NCBI GenBank assembly: GCA_905614355.1
Contig: CAJQSN010000008.1
Location: forward strand, 1-41,038
Reading direction: 5' to 3'
Source: an uncultured Rhodospirillales bacterium
GTDB lineage: Bacteria > Pseudomonadota > Alphaproteobacteria > Rhodospirillales > UBA2165
Length of the DNA stretch: 41,038 nucleotides
The notes under the pieces are model-generated. The model saw only the letters and a program-made list of their open reading frames with translations, was not told where the DNA came from and ran no database searches. The position numbers and the translations under genes are program-made. Shown here piece after piece: positions 8,035 to 16,622 of the stretch; the first letter of the stretch is position 1; each line of letters begins with the position of its first letter.

Positions 8035-10620
8035 TCACCGGATAAATATCTCTTTTAACTTTGAAAAAGGCGATTCTTTTATTAAAAGATCAGCATGTAA
8101 CCTGTTTCTATTTCTTAAGCTAGAAACCCCTGATTTTTGCTTCTTTCTCAAATTAGGGAGGTGATCTTTTGCATTGACAAATGAAGGCACTATGGTGTCA
8201 TGAGATACTGTTTCAAATTCTTTTTGAATATATCCAAGCGAGCAAACAACGCTAACTGCCTGTTTAGCAGAACAACCTAACAAATTTAATATTTGTGGCC
8301 CAATTTCAAAAGGACGACCCCTATCCAGTAGTTTAAGCCTGCCTGCAACTCGCTCCAAAATATCAACACGCACCAACAATTCACCCGCCCGTTTAAATCC
8401 GCCAACCAGCATGAAGTCAAGGGGCACGGAACCATCATAAATCATAGAGACACGACCGGAAGGTGGTAGGCTTGGTATAGGGTTTATTTTATTTTTAATA
8501 GCCCACAACAAGGCACTAAGGCCGGCTGACCGAGGCCGTAACAGTTTTGGAAAAAAAATCTCGTGGCGACCTATTTTAATGCCCAAATGACGCAAAATGC
8601 TATAATCTGCTTTATTCAAGGCTTTTAATTGACCTCTCGCTTGGCGTTTACCCAACACGCCACCATTCTCAACTAATTGAAAAACCAATCCCCGGGCCGC
8701 ACCTATTAAGTTTTTATCTTTAGCTTTAATCAATGGCATAAGATGGCGCCTAATATAATTATTTAACCAGGCGTGTAGACGTTCTTCAATTTTATTTTGC
8801 AAAAAAACCTCAAGCAGATCACTTGAAACAACCTTTAATCTGGGACACAAATTATCAGATCCGCCGACAAGGCCTGCTACCAACTGCCTTTCCGCTGGCC
8901 TAAGCCAAAAAATTTTTCCACTCGAATTGAGCTCAAACCCAGAATCAGCTGTATTGATCAGTTCGATAACTCTCCGTTGGACCTCACTTGCTAACGCTCG
9001 ATAAGCAGCGGCTGAAACAGTTCTACCTGCTAGCGCACCGTCTGTCGTATCAGAGATGAATACGAACCCTTTAATTTGGCCTACAAAATGGCCTTCAACT
9101 ACAACATCGCCTTGAGAATTCACCGTAGATTGTAATGATTTTTTATCTTTTAATTTTTTAGTCAAAATAGAGGTGCGTTGATCAACAAAACGTTGAGTTA
9201 ACCTCTCATGAAGAACGTCTGACAAGCGATCTTCTATCTTCCTCGTTCGACCTTGCCACCCTTTTGGATCTATAAGCCAATCAGATCGATTAGAAACATA
9301 CGTCCAAATTCTAATATTGGCTATACGGTCCACAAGCGAGCCAATATCCCCATCAATATTATCAATATAATTAATTTCTCTCTCAATCCATTCGGTGTCC
9401 AATTTTCCAGTATCAGTGAGTGATTTAAAAATATTAAATAACAAGTTAACATGGCCATCACCCATCTGTTTTCGAAAATTTGGAATCTGACAAACCTCCC
9501 AAAGTAATTGAATTGAGCCATTATTAGTTAAACGATTTCTAATTGCTTCTTCAGAAGCTAATTGGATAAGAAATTTCTCATCGTTGGGTTGGGGTACTTT
9601 AACTAGGCCTGATGCATTTGGACGAATATTAAGACTATCCAACAAACTCTCAAAGGAACTATAATCCAGAACGGAATTTCGCCATTGTATCTGCTTAATA
9701 ACATCAAATTTATGGTTTTCAACTTGTTCAATGATGCTTGGGTCAAATTCTTTTGCTTCACCGGTGACACCAAAAGTGCCGTCGCTCATGTGACGGCCAG
9801 CACGCCCGGCAATCTGAGAAAATTCACTGAGACTTAGGTTCCGTCTGGAAATACCATCAAATTTATTTAAAGAAGCAAATGCGATATGCGTCACATCCAT
9901 ATTGAGGCCCATCCCAATTGCATCAGTTGCAACCAAATAGTCAACATCACCATTTTGGAACATTGCCACCTGCGCATTTCTTGTGCGAGGGCTCAACGCA
10001 CCCATAATTATGGCTGCCCCGCCTCGTTGGCGTCGGATAAGTTCGGCAAATGCGTAAACATCATCAGCGGAAAATGCCACAACGGCGCTTCTAGGCGGTA
10101 ACCGAATAATTTTACGCCCACCAGAGTAAGTTAAATTAGAAAACCGTGGCCGAGTTATAAATTCAATGTCACTGATAAGCTTCTTCAACAAAGGCCCAAT
10201 CGCTTCAGATCCCATGAACATGGTTTCCTGCAGTCCACGCGCGTTCAGTAAACGATTCGTGTATATGTGCCCACGGTCAAGATCAGAACACATTTGGATT
10301 TCATCTACCGCTAAAAAATCAACTGGTTTACTAACCGGCATCGCCTCTACTGTGCAGAAAAAATATTTAGCATAAGTAGGAATTATTTTTTCTTCACCAG
10401 TAATCAAAGCAACTTGACGAGAGCCTTTTATAGCCACGGCTCGGTCATAGTTTTCACGGGCTAAAAGACGCAACGGAAACCCAATCATTCCACTGCCGTG
10501 CGCTAGCAATCGCTCCATAGCAAAATACGTCTTGCCCGTATTGGTGGGTCCTAGGACAGCCCTCACTTTTGTATTAGTAACTGAAAATTGCATCGGTCTA
10601 AGATCAAGCTTTAGCAACAC
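8035..10620 (-). CDS. SUV3-like superfamily 2 RNA helicase
   Basis: 861 residues from a GTG at 10620; an ATG at 10593 (MQFSVTNTK) is an equally good start and would remove 9 residues. Motif I is GPTNTGKT (about residues 24-31), motif II is VDEIQM (DEIQ box), motif III/IV region includes GALSPRTRNAQ, and motif VI is SQIAGRAGR. This is the Suv3 arrangement rather than a DEAD-box. After the helicase core comes a long C-terminal region with SUV3_C-like and further helical parts (about 380-861). Mitochondrial Suv3 works with an exoribonuclease in RNA turnover; the bacterial homologues are little studied. It precedes the S4 RNA-binding gene, which suggests shared work on RNA or ribosomes. Confidence 0.9.
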   Translation of the reverse strand: MLLKLDLRPMQFSVTNTKVRAVLGPTNTGKTYFAMERLLAHGSGMIGFPLRLLARENYDRAVAIKGSRQVALITGEEKIIPTYAKYFFCTVEAMPVSKPVDFLAVDEIQMCSDLDRGHIYTNRLLNARGLQETMFMGSEAIGPLLKKLISDIEFITRPRFSNLTYSGGRKIIRLPPRSAVVAFSADDVYAFAELIRRQRGGAAIIMGALSPRTRNAQVAMFQNGDVDYLVATDAIGMGLNMDVTHIAFASLNKFDGISRRNLSLSEFSQIAGRAGRHMSDGTFGVTGEAKEFDPSIIEQVENHKFDVIKQIQWRNSVLDYSSFESLLDSLNIRPNASGLVKVPQPNDEKFLIQLASEEAIRNRLTNNGSIQLLWEVCQIPNFRKQMGDGHVNLLFNIFKSLTDTGKLDTEWIEREINYIDNIDGDIGSLVDRIANIRIWTYVSNRSDWLIDPKGWQGRTRKIEDRLSDVLHERLTQRFVDQRTSILTKKLKDKKSLQSTVNSQGDVVVEGHFVGQIKGFVFISDTTDGALAGRTVSAAAYRALASEVQRRVIELINTADSGFELNSSGKIFWLRPAERQLVAGLVGGSDNLCPRLKVVSSDLLEVFLQNKIEERLHAWLNNYIRRHLMPLIKAKDKNLIGAARGLVFQLVENGGVLGKRQARGQLKALNKADYSILRHLGIKIGRHEIFFPKLLRPRSAGLSALLWAIKNKINPIPSLPPSGRVSMIYDGSVPLDFMLVGGFKRAGELLVRVDILERVAGRLKLLDRGRPFEIGPQILNLLGCSAKQAVSVVCSLGYIQKEFETVSHDTIVPSFVNAKDHLPNLRKKQKSGVSSLRNRNRLHADLLIKESPFSKLKEIFIR

Positions 10621-10738
10621 ACATGCAAGTACGATTTTATCAATTTACAAATGCACACAGCATTGAACGTGTTTAGAGAGGTTCGATATAATTAGCTATA
10701 GTCCAAAACTATTAATAAGGCTTATTATTAGGCCTAAA

Positions 10739-11104
10739 TTATACAACTTCTAGCATAGTAGTTTTTGAAACTCGTTGATAACGGTTACGTTTCTGGCACA
10801 CTAATTTCTTAAGTTGACGGCGAGCAGCCTCAAACGCATCCCTGATAGCAATATAGACATTATCATGGCTAGGATTACCTGGATCTCGGGCAACTACTAT
10901 TTTTTTACCCGGCAAACCTATATCTATACTAACATGATATAATTTACCTTTATGATGCTGACGAAGCGGTGCCGTAACAATCACCCGACAGAATATTATC
11001 TTTTCACTGTATTTTTTAAGTTTTTCAACTTTGTCGTAGATCCGCTTTTCAACAAAATCTGAGTGCGAAATATCCCGAAAAGTAATTTGTAAAGGTACTT
11101 GCAT
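10739..11104 (-). CDS. hpf: Ribosome hibernation factor HPF/RaiA, short form
   Basis: 121 residues with the S30AE domain: MQVPLQITFRDISHSDFVEKRI..KVEKLKKYSEKI, a beta-rich centre (YHVSIDIGLPGKKIVVAR) and the helix DNVYIAIRDAFEAARRQLKK. These proteins bind the 30S subunit and inactivate or dimerise ribosomes in slow growth. Many alphaproteobacteria carry the long form with a C-terminal dimerisation domain; this one stops soon after the S30AE domain, so it should act like the short form. A strong ribosome site (AGAGGTGAT) precedes the ATG. It diverges from htpG. Confidence 0.9.
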   Translation of the reverse strand: MQVPLQITFRDISHSDFVEKRIYDKVEKLKKYSEKIIFCRVIVTAPLRQHHKGKLYHVSIDIGLPGKKIVVARDPGNPSHDNVYIAIRDAFEAARRQLKKLVCQKRNRYQRVSKTTMLEVV

Positions 11105-11299
11105 TAATCACCTCTGTGATTGTTAGAGGTCCTTCAGGCACATTTATAACATAACAATCACCAAAAATGAGAAATTTTTTTTAAATATTAGAATAAATGG
11201 TCGCAGACACTGCTAATTTTCTATAAGAACTTCCATAAATTAATTAATATTAAACATATACTAAAATCTTGGCTTATTATATTTTTGTATAAATCAACC

Positions 11300-11328
11300 C
11301 TTGCATAACCGATCCGCTAGATCCATAT
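11300..11328 (+). promoter_or_regulatory. Candidate RpoH (heat-shock sigma) promoter for htpG
   Basis: CTTGCA at 11300-11305 and CCATAT at 11323-11328, with 17 bases between them, resemble the alphaproteobacterial sigma-32 pattern (CTTG then CxTAT-like). It sits about 55 bases before the htpG start, and htpG is a classic heat-shock gene. No perfect CTTGAA is present, so this is a moderate match by eye. Confidence 0.45.
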
Positions 11329-11384
11329 GAGGTTGCAAAGAAAAAACTAGGCTAGATTAAACGCTAAACGAAAGATTTATTTAA

Positions 11385-13280
11385 ATGGCAAAGAAAAAAA
11401 CGGAAGAAAAACTCGAGTTCCAAGCAGAGGTTAGCAAAGTATTAGACCTCGTTATAAATTCTTTATACAGCAATAAGGAAATATTTTTACGCGAATTGAT
11501 TTCTAATGCTTCTGACGCATGCGATAAACTACGTTATTTAGCATTGACAAAACCTAAATTAATTGATTCTGGTAACGAACTTGCCATCACACTTTCCGTC
11601 GATAAAAAAGCTAAAAGCCTAACTGTTAGCGATAACGGCATTGGGATGAACCGCGATGAACTAATTGAAAATCTCGGAACTATAGCAAAGTCAGGCACCA
11701 CCGCATTTTTAGAGGGTTTATCCGGTGATGCAAAAAAAGACGCCGATCTTATCGGTCAATTTGGCGTAGGCTTCTACGCATGTTTCAGCGTTGCAGATAA
11801 GGTCGAAGTAATTTCCAAACGGGCTGGCGAAAACCAAGCTTGGTCATGGTCATCGGAAGGTGCCGGTTCATATACTATAGTTGAAGGTGAGCGAGCTAAT
11901 CAAGGTACCACTATAACTGTCTTTTTAAGCAAAGAGAGTAAAGAATACCTTGAGGAAGTGCGTATCCAGAATATTATTAAAACTTATTCAGATCATATCT
12001 CTATTCCAATTCAAATGGAAAAAACTGATGGGAAAGAAACCACAATAGATCAGCTAAACAGTGGCTCTGCTATCTGGACCCGCGCTAAATCGGATATTAC
12101 CGATGAGCAGTATAAAGAATTTTACCACCATGTGGGCCATGTCTTTGACGATCCGTGGCTAACGCTACATAATAAGGTTGAAGGTAAGATCGAATATACC
12201 AACTTACTTTTCATTCCGTCGTCAAAACCATTTGATCTGATGAACCCAGAACGCAAACATCAAGTAAAACTTTACGTCAAGCGTGTATTTATCACTGACG
12301 ATTGTGAAGATTTAATGCCTGGATATTTGAGATTTGTCAGAGGCGTTGTGGACTCAGAAGACCTGCCGCTGAACGTCAGTCGCGAAACGCTACAACATAA
12401 TGTTCTCGTTAGTCACATTAAAAAAGCTCTGATGAAACGCGTTTTCTCCGAACTTAAAAAGAAAGCCACAAAAAAACCGGAGGAGTATTTAATTTTCTGG
12501 GATAATTTTGGTGCTGTCCTTAAAGAAGGCCTCTACGAAGATCACGAGAATCGCGACACGCTTCTCGAGCTTGCAAGGTTTAAATCCACTAATAGCGATA
12601 AGATAATAAGTCTTTCGGACTACATCGAAAGGCTAAATGATGGCCAAACTGAAATTTATTATATCACGGGAGACGATGACCAGATGCTTAGGGCCTCTCC
12701 ACAAATCGAAGGCTTCAAAGCCCGTGGAATCGAGGTTCTAATCCTAACAGATCCAGTTGACGAATTTTGGTTATCGATGGTTGGGAAATATAATGATAAG
12801 TCGTTTAAATCAGTTACATCAGGCGACGTTGATCTAGAAGCCATAAAACATAGCGATGGAGTAAAAAAAGCGAAAAAAGAAAAGTCCGCTGATGATACAC
12901 AAACCGCTAAGCTGATAATTGCATTTAAAGAGGCTCTCGGCGAAGCTGTAAAAGACGTCCGAATTTCAGACCGACTTACAGACAGTGCGGTTTGCCTCAT
13001 TGCAGGTGAAGGTGACATGGACTTGCATCTTGCCCGAATGCTTAAACAACAAGGTCAAACAGATATTCAAAATAGTAGCCGTATTTTAGAAATAAATTCG
13101 GCTCACAACCTAATCAAAAAACTCGCGGGCATTACGGACGAGTTAAGTAAGAAGGAAGATTTAGCTAATATGGCCCATCTTCTGCTAGATCAAGCGCGGA
13201 TAATTGAAGGCGAAGTGGTAAGTGACCCTACAGCTTTCGCCAAACGCCTTAATGATGCTCTCGCTAAAGGGTTTATGTAA
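11385..13280 (+). CDS. htpG: Hsp90 chaperone HtpG
   Basis: 631 residues, normal full length. The N-terminal ATPase shows the GHKL motifs ELISNASDACDKLR (E and N of the ATP/Mg site), DNGIGM and GQFGVGFYACF. The middle domain has the catalytic-loop segment LPLNVSRETLQHN with its conserved Arg. The C-terminal dimerisation domain is complete and lacks the eukaryotic MEEVD tail. It is an ATP-driven cytoplasmic chaperone that remodels client proteins with DnaK. The ATG at 11385 gives MAKKKTEEKLEFQAEV, the family's usual start. A heat-shock-like promoter lies upstream. It ends 42 bases from a convergent thioesterase gene. Confidence 0.97.
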   Translation: MAKKKTEEKLEFQAEVSKVLDLVINSLYSNKEIFLRELISNASDACDKLRYLALTKPKLIDSGNELAITLSVDKKAKSLTVSDNGIGMNRDELIENLGTIAKSGTTAFLEGLSGDAKKDADLIGQFGVGFYACFSVADKVEVISKRAGENQAWSWSSEGAGSYTIVEGERANQGTTITVFLSKESKEYLEEVRIQNIIKTYSDHISIPIQMEKTDGKETTIDQLNSGSAIWTRAKSDITDEQYKEFYHHVGHVFDDPWLTLHNKVEGKIEYTNLLFIPSSKPFDLMNPERKHQVKLYVKRVFITDDCEDLMPGYLRFVRGVVDSEDLPLNVSRETLQHNVLVSHIKKALMKRVFSELKKKATKKPEEYLIFWDNFGAVLKEGLYEDHENRDTLLELARFKSTNSDKIISLSDYIERLNDGQTEIYYITGDDDQMLRASPQIEGFKARGIEVLILTDPVDEFWLSMVGKYNDKSFKSVTSGDVDLEAIKHSDGVKKAKKEKSADDTQTAKLIIAFKEALGEAVKDVRISDRLTDSAVCLIAGEGDMDLHLARMLKQQGQTDIQNSSRILEINSAHNLIKKLAGITDELSKKEDLANMAHLLLDQARIIEGEVVSDPTAFAKRLNDALAKGFM

Positions 13281-13322
13281 ATTTAATGGCAGTCTAATGA
13301 AGGGCATAATAGCAATAGAAAA

Positions 13323-13748
13323 TTAACTTAGCCGCCCACATAAAAGGTCAAGAACTTCTCGTGGTATAGGCTCAGCGCTGATGCCTTTGGGCCTTTCAGG
13401 AGCCTTCATTGCCCAAACTCGTTTTTCAGTGCCTTGAACATGTACATGTTCGCCTTTGCAAATGTTATGGCGTAGGGTACCTACTTTACCTGTCCAATCT
13501 TCGACCCAGCTATAGATGGTAATTTCATCATCCATTCGCAAAGGTGCTTTAAAGGAAGCTTGGGCATCAACTAACGGCACACCTGCTATATTATAATCAG
13601 GCCACATCTTGCTCCAAACCAAACCAACTTCATTGAACATATTTTGTGTGGCACGATCAAACCACTGAAAATAATTAGGGTAAAATACCATTTGCGCATT
13701 ATCGCAGTCACTAAACATAATCGTACGATTTTGACTAAATATTTTCAT
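13323..13748 (-). CDS. Acyl-CoA thioesterase (4HBT hot-dog family)
   Basis: 141 residues, a single hot-dog domain. The N-terminal signature is visible: IMFSDCDNAQMVFYPNYFQWFDRATQNMF, with the first Asp of the FSDCD pair in the usual catalytic place for 4-hydroxybenzoyl-CoA thioesterases; the common G-H/I after it is N-A-Q here. Members hydrolyse aromatic or short-chain acyl-CoA thioesters. It is on the opposite strand to the crotonase-SDR pair, 195 bases away, and these three genes recur together in some proteobacterial aromatic-CoA clusters as I recall them. That makes an aromatic acyl-CoA substrate plausible but unproven. Confidence 0.8.
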   Translation of the reverse strand: MKIFSQNRTIMFSDCDNAQMVFYPNYFQWFDRATQNMFNEVGLVWSKMWPDYNIAGVPLVDAQASFKAPLRMDDEITIYSWVEDWTGKVGTLRHNICKGEHVHVQGTEKRVWAMKAPERPKGISAEPIPREVLDLLCGRLS

Positions 13749-13881
13749 TTTAATCTATTAACCAATGTTAAAAGAATACGTACCTTTATAAGCAATCAAA
13801 ATGCCTCAAGCCAACAATAATATTTAATATTATTCAAAAGTTTTTGAGGATTAATTTTACTCCTTTTAATACAATATCGGG

Positions 13882-13912
13882 TTGACTATACCCCATTAAC
13901 GCGCCTTATATT
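13882..13912 (+). promoter_or_regulatory. Candidate sigma-70 promoter for the crotonase-SDR pair
   Basis: TTGACT at 13882-13887 is followed by TATATT at 13907-13912 (spacing 19) or by the poorer CTTATA at spacing 17. It lies about 30 bases before the ATG of the crotonase gene. The -35 box is good and the spacing is loose. Confidence 0.4.
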
Positions 13913-13943
13913 TTTCTAATTGATAGATTAACAGGGGAACACA

Positions 13944-14762
13944 ATGACACCATATACGTCGATTAATGTAAAACCTAAACACTTCGCTTGGTCAGTTGAA
14001 GATAATGTCGCAACAATAACGTTAAACAGGCCTGAGCGAAAAAACCCCTTAACATTTGAAAGCTACGCAGAACTGCGAGACGTATTTCATAACCTGCAAT
14101 GGATAAATGAAGTAAAAGTTATTGTAATCACCGGTCAAGGCGGTAACTTTTGTTCAGGTGGTGACGTTCATGAGATTATAGGACCTCTTACCAAAATGGA
14201 TATGGACGGTCTACTAAACTTTACTCGAATGACTGGTGACTTGGTTAAATATATGCGGAAATGCCCGCAACCAATCATAGCATCAATCGATGGAATTTGT
14301 GCCGGGGCCGGCGCAATTCTGGCAATGGCTTCAGACCTTCGTTACGGAACACCAAAAAGTACCGTTGGTTTTTTATTTACACGAGTTGGTCTTGCCGGCT
14401 GTGATATGGGCGCTTGTGCAATATTACCGCGAATTATTGGTCAAGGAAGGGCAGCAGAGCTTTTATACACCGGACGAATGATGACTTCGACAGAGGCCCT
14501 TAATTGGGGTTTCTATAATAATATTGTAGAGCCTAACGAAATTCTAACAACAGCACTAACTCAAGCAAAGCGTCTGGCTAAAGGGCCAACGTTTGCCCAT
14601 GCAATGACAAAAAAAGCCCTTCATCAAGAATGGGATATGGGTGTTGATGAAGCAATTGAAGCGGAAGCTCAGGCCCAAGCAATATGTATGCAAACAAAAG
14701 ACTTCGAACGTGCCTATCACGCTTTTGTAGCAAAAGAAAAACCAATTTTTAAGGGCAATTAG
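13944..14762 (+). CDS. Crotonase-superfamily protein without the two catalytic Glu of enoyl-CoA hydratase
   Basis: 272 residues. The crotonase fold is clear: [23 protein letters not shown], then the first oxyanion-hole segment [11 protein letters not shown] (68-78), and [18 protein letters not shown] (118-135) with the second. In rat hydratase two glutamates, E144 and E164, activate water; here the matching sites are Ile125 and a position in FLFTRVGL (residues 143-150). No acidic residue lies between Asp131 and Asp154. It is therefore unlikely to be an ordinary hydratase, although the CoA-binding fold is intact. The wording [19 protein letters not shown] matches, from memory, a conserved group found next to aromatic acyl-CoA oxygenases. 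Its stop is 16 bases before the SDR start, so the two form an operon. Confidence 0.82.
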   Translation: MTPYTSINVKPKHFAWSVEDNVATITLNRPERKNPLTFESYAELRDVFHNLQWINEVKVIVITGQGGNFCSGGDVHEIIGPLTKMDMDGLLNFTRMTGDLVKYMRKCPQPIIASIDGICAGAGAILAMASDLRYGTPKSTVGFLFTRVGLAGCDMGACAILPRIIGQGRAAELLYTGRMMTSTEALNWGFYNNIVEPNEILTTALTQAKRLAKGPTFAHAMTKKALHQEWDMGVDEAIEAEAQAQAICMQTKDFERAYHAFVAKEKPIFKGN

Positions 14763-14778
14763 AAAAGGACAATTGAAA

Positions 14779-15540
14779 ATGCCAAAACTAAACAACAAAG
14801 TAGCAATTGTAACTGGCGCAGCTCAAGGTATTGGCGCAACTTACGCAAAGGCACTAGCGAATGAGGGGGCAAAAGTTGTTGTCACAGACATCCACGACTG
14901 TGGGCCCATCGCTAAAGAAATAGAAACTAACTATCAAGGATCAGAAACTCTTTCTTTTATCACCGATGTCAGCAATGAAAAGTCCACCCAGATAATGGCT
15001 GAAAAAACACTGGCTCATTTTGGCAGTATAGATATTCTAGTGAATAATGCTGCTATTTTTGGAACTCTGGTTCCCGGCCGCTTTGAGGATATTGATGTGG
15101 CTGAGTGGGATAATTTAATGGCTGTTAATGTTAAGGGCCCATGGCTTTGCACTAAAGCTGTTGCTCCGATTATGCGCAATAACGGCTATGGTAAAATTAT
15201 TAATATTGCATCCGGTACGCTATACAAAGGAACCCCGGGGTTGTTACATTATGTTACCTCAAAGGGGGCTATTATGGCAATGACCCGAGTTTTATCGCGG
15301 GAGTTAGGCGAGGACGGTATCTGTGTTAATACAATATCACCCGGCCTGACAATGAGCGAAAACGTCGTAAATAGTGAAAATTGGATGGCTGGTCGAGATA
15401 CAAATAAAGCAACCCGCGCTCTCAAAAGGTACCAAACACCTGAGGATTTAATTGGTACTCTAATTTTTCTATCCTCTGAAGACAGTGATTTTATGACGGG
15501 CCAATCAATGGTAGTTGACGGGGGTTCAGCAAACAATTAA
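14779..15540 (+). CDS. Short-chain dehydrogenase/reductase (SDR)
   Basis: 253 residues from the ATG at 14779, which has AAAAGGA 9 bases upstream; a TTG at 14773 is in frame but unsupported. The cofactor motif TGAAQGIG is at the N-terminus and VTDIHD follows the second strand, an acidic end that suggests NAD over NADP. NNAA (structural) and the catalytic set Ser145, Tyr158 and Lys162 (YVTSK) are all present, so it should be active. The tail DFMTGQSMVVDGGS is typical. Probable substrate is a hydroxyacyl-CoA or its ketone, given the crotonase gene just upstream, but this is inferred. Classical SDR length. Confidence 0.9.
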   Translation: MPKLNNKVAIVTGAAQGIGATYAKALANEGAKVVVTDIHDCGPIAKEIETNYQGSETLSFITDVSNEKSTQIMAEKTLAHFGSIDILVNNAAIFGTLVPGRFEDIDVAEWDNLMAVNVKGPWLCTKAVAPIMRNNGYGKIINIASGTLYKGTPGLLHYVTSKGAIMAMTRVLSRELGEDGICVNTISPGLTMSENVVNSENWMAGRDTNKATRALKRYQTPEDLIGTLIFLSSEDSDFMTGQSMVVDGGSANN

Positions 15541-15736
15541 TCCACGTTTTTGGAATGGTTGATCCTATATAACTATTTAAACCCAGTGATGGCGAATGTA
15601 TGATTAATGTGGCCACGTGGATGCTTTTGCTCTCAAACGAGCTTCCCACAAAGGCCCTCAACTTTTGGAATCACATAATCTCAAGCGCTAAAACTAACAA
15701 AATATCTTATTACTAATAATTTTTGAGGCAATCCAT

Positions 15737-16069
15737 ATGACCGAAATTTCCAATTTTATTCAAGAGCTTAAAAGTAACTATGATGTGAATTATTGGGGTA
15801 AGCTGCTTGATGAGTATGACCAACGTTTAACTGAACTGCATAAGAGCATTGATGCCCCCAAATACACGGAGTGGGGTTTGGTCGCTCTTAAAGCTATTCA
15901 AGGTAATAAAGAAGCTAAATTACTTGTTTCAAATATGCTAGAGCCTGAAAGCAATGAAAAAAAAATAATTGATGAGATGGCTTTAATCTATCTTGTACAA
16001 CCTATTATACGTCACTATCTGTTCCGTGCGTCAAACAAAACTCAGGAGGAACAAGGCCCAAACAGATAG
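15737..16069 (+). CDS. Conserved-looking small protein of unknown function
   Basis: 110 residues, no signal peptide or membrane segment, predominantly helical and charged (LLDEYDQRLTELHKSID, then NEKKIIDEMALIYLV). I do not recognise a family. A weak TTTGAGG-like site precedes the ATG by about 9 bases. It stands alone between the SDR gene and tRNA-Arg(ACG), with 196 bases upstream and about 190 downstream holding nothing I can name. The codon use looks like its neighbours, which favours a real gene. Confidence 0.6.
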   Translation: MTEISNFIQELKSNYDVNYWGKLLDEYDQRLTELHKSIDAPKYTEWGLVALKAIQGNKEAKLLVSNMLEPESNEKKIIDEMALIYLVQPIIRHYLFRASNKTQEEQGPNR

Positions 16070-16263
16070 TTGTTACAAGACCAATAATATACGGTTTTTA
16101 TATTTATTTCTATTGATGGAATAATTTAAATTAACTCATACAAAATAAGTGCCAAAGAACTAATTTCAAAAATTAAAGATTTTATTAACCATAATCGATA
16201 CAAATTATACAATACTTGTAATTACAAGCTAGTTATTGGAATTATGAATAATAAAAAATTAGA

Positions 16264-16340
16264 TGGTGCGCCCGGAGAGACTCGAACTCCCAACCTCCTG
16301 ATTCGTAGTCAGACGCTCTATCCAATTGAGCTACGGGCGC
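16264..16340 (-). tRNA. tRNA-Arg (anticodon ACG), CCA encoded
   Basis: On the minus strand the acceptor GCGCCCG pairs perfectly with CGGGCGC. The D-arm stem is GCTC/GAGC. The anticodon stem encloses loop CTACGAA with anticodon ACG, read as ICG after deamination, covering CGT, CGC and CGA. The T-arm is GGGAG-TTCGAGT-CTCTC. The discriminator A and CCA are encoded. It is the second Arg tRNA in the window; a short T-rich run follows its 3' end. Confidence 0.97.
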
Positions 16341-16622
16341 AGAGTTGGAGACACTATTTAAAAAGGCATAAAGGATCAAGACATCTTTTTAAACCTTTAA
16401 TGCTTGTCTATATCGTAAATGACCAACAAAATTGAGAGAATTTTAATTGTAATATATTTTAACCACCACTTGTCAAATACAAGGATTTTAAGTAATACTT
16501 GTTAAATCTAGATAAGTTATGGTAATTCTGTAAATTAAAATTTCGATTTAACATGGAAACGAACGAAATTGGGTCACCGGTATTTAAAGATCTGGTTAAT
16601 TTGAATGGGGAAATATAGCGCG

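Noticed and set aside
10700-10738. Possible hairpin after hpf (AGGC/GCCT with a 10-base loop)
   Set aside because: Only four pairs, with mismatches beyond and no clear T-run, so not called a terminator.
15541-15622. ATCCACG just after the SDR stop and CGTGGAT about 70 bases later, plus a CCACGTGG palindrome
   Set aside because: A 7-bp stem over such a distance is weak and no T-run follows; likely chance in this gap.
16244-16435. Open frame across the tRNA-Arg(ACG) gene that reads TRTPNLLIRSQTL
   Set aside because: It is the well-known false protein from the antisense strand of a tRNA; the tRNA cloverleaf is complete.
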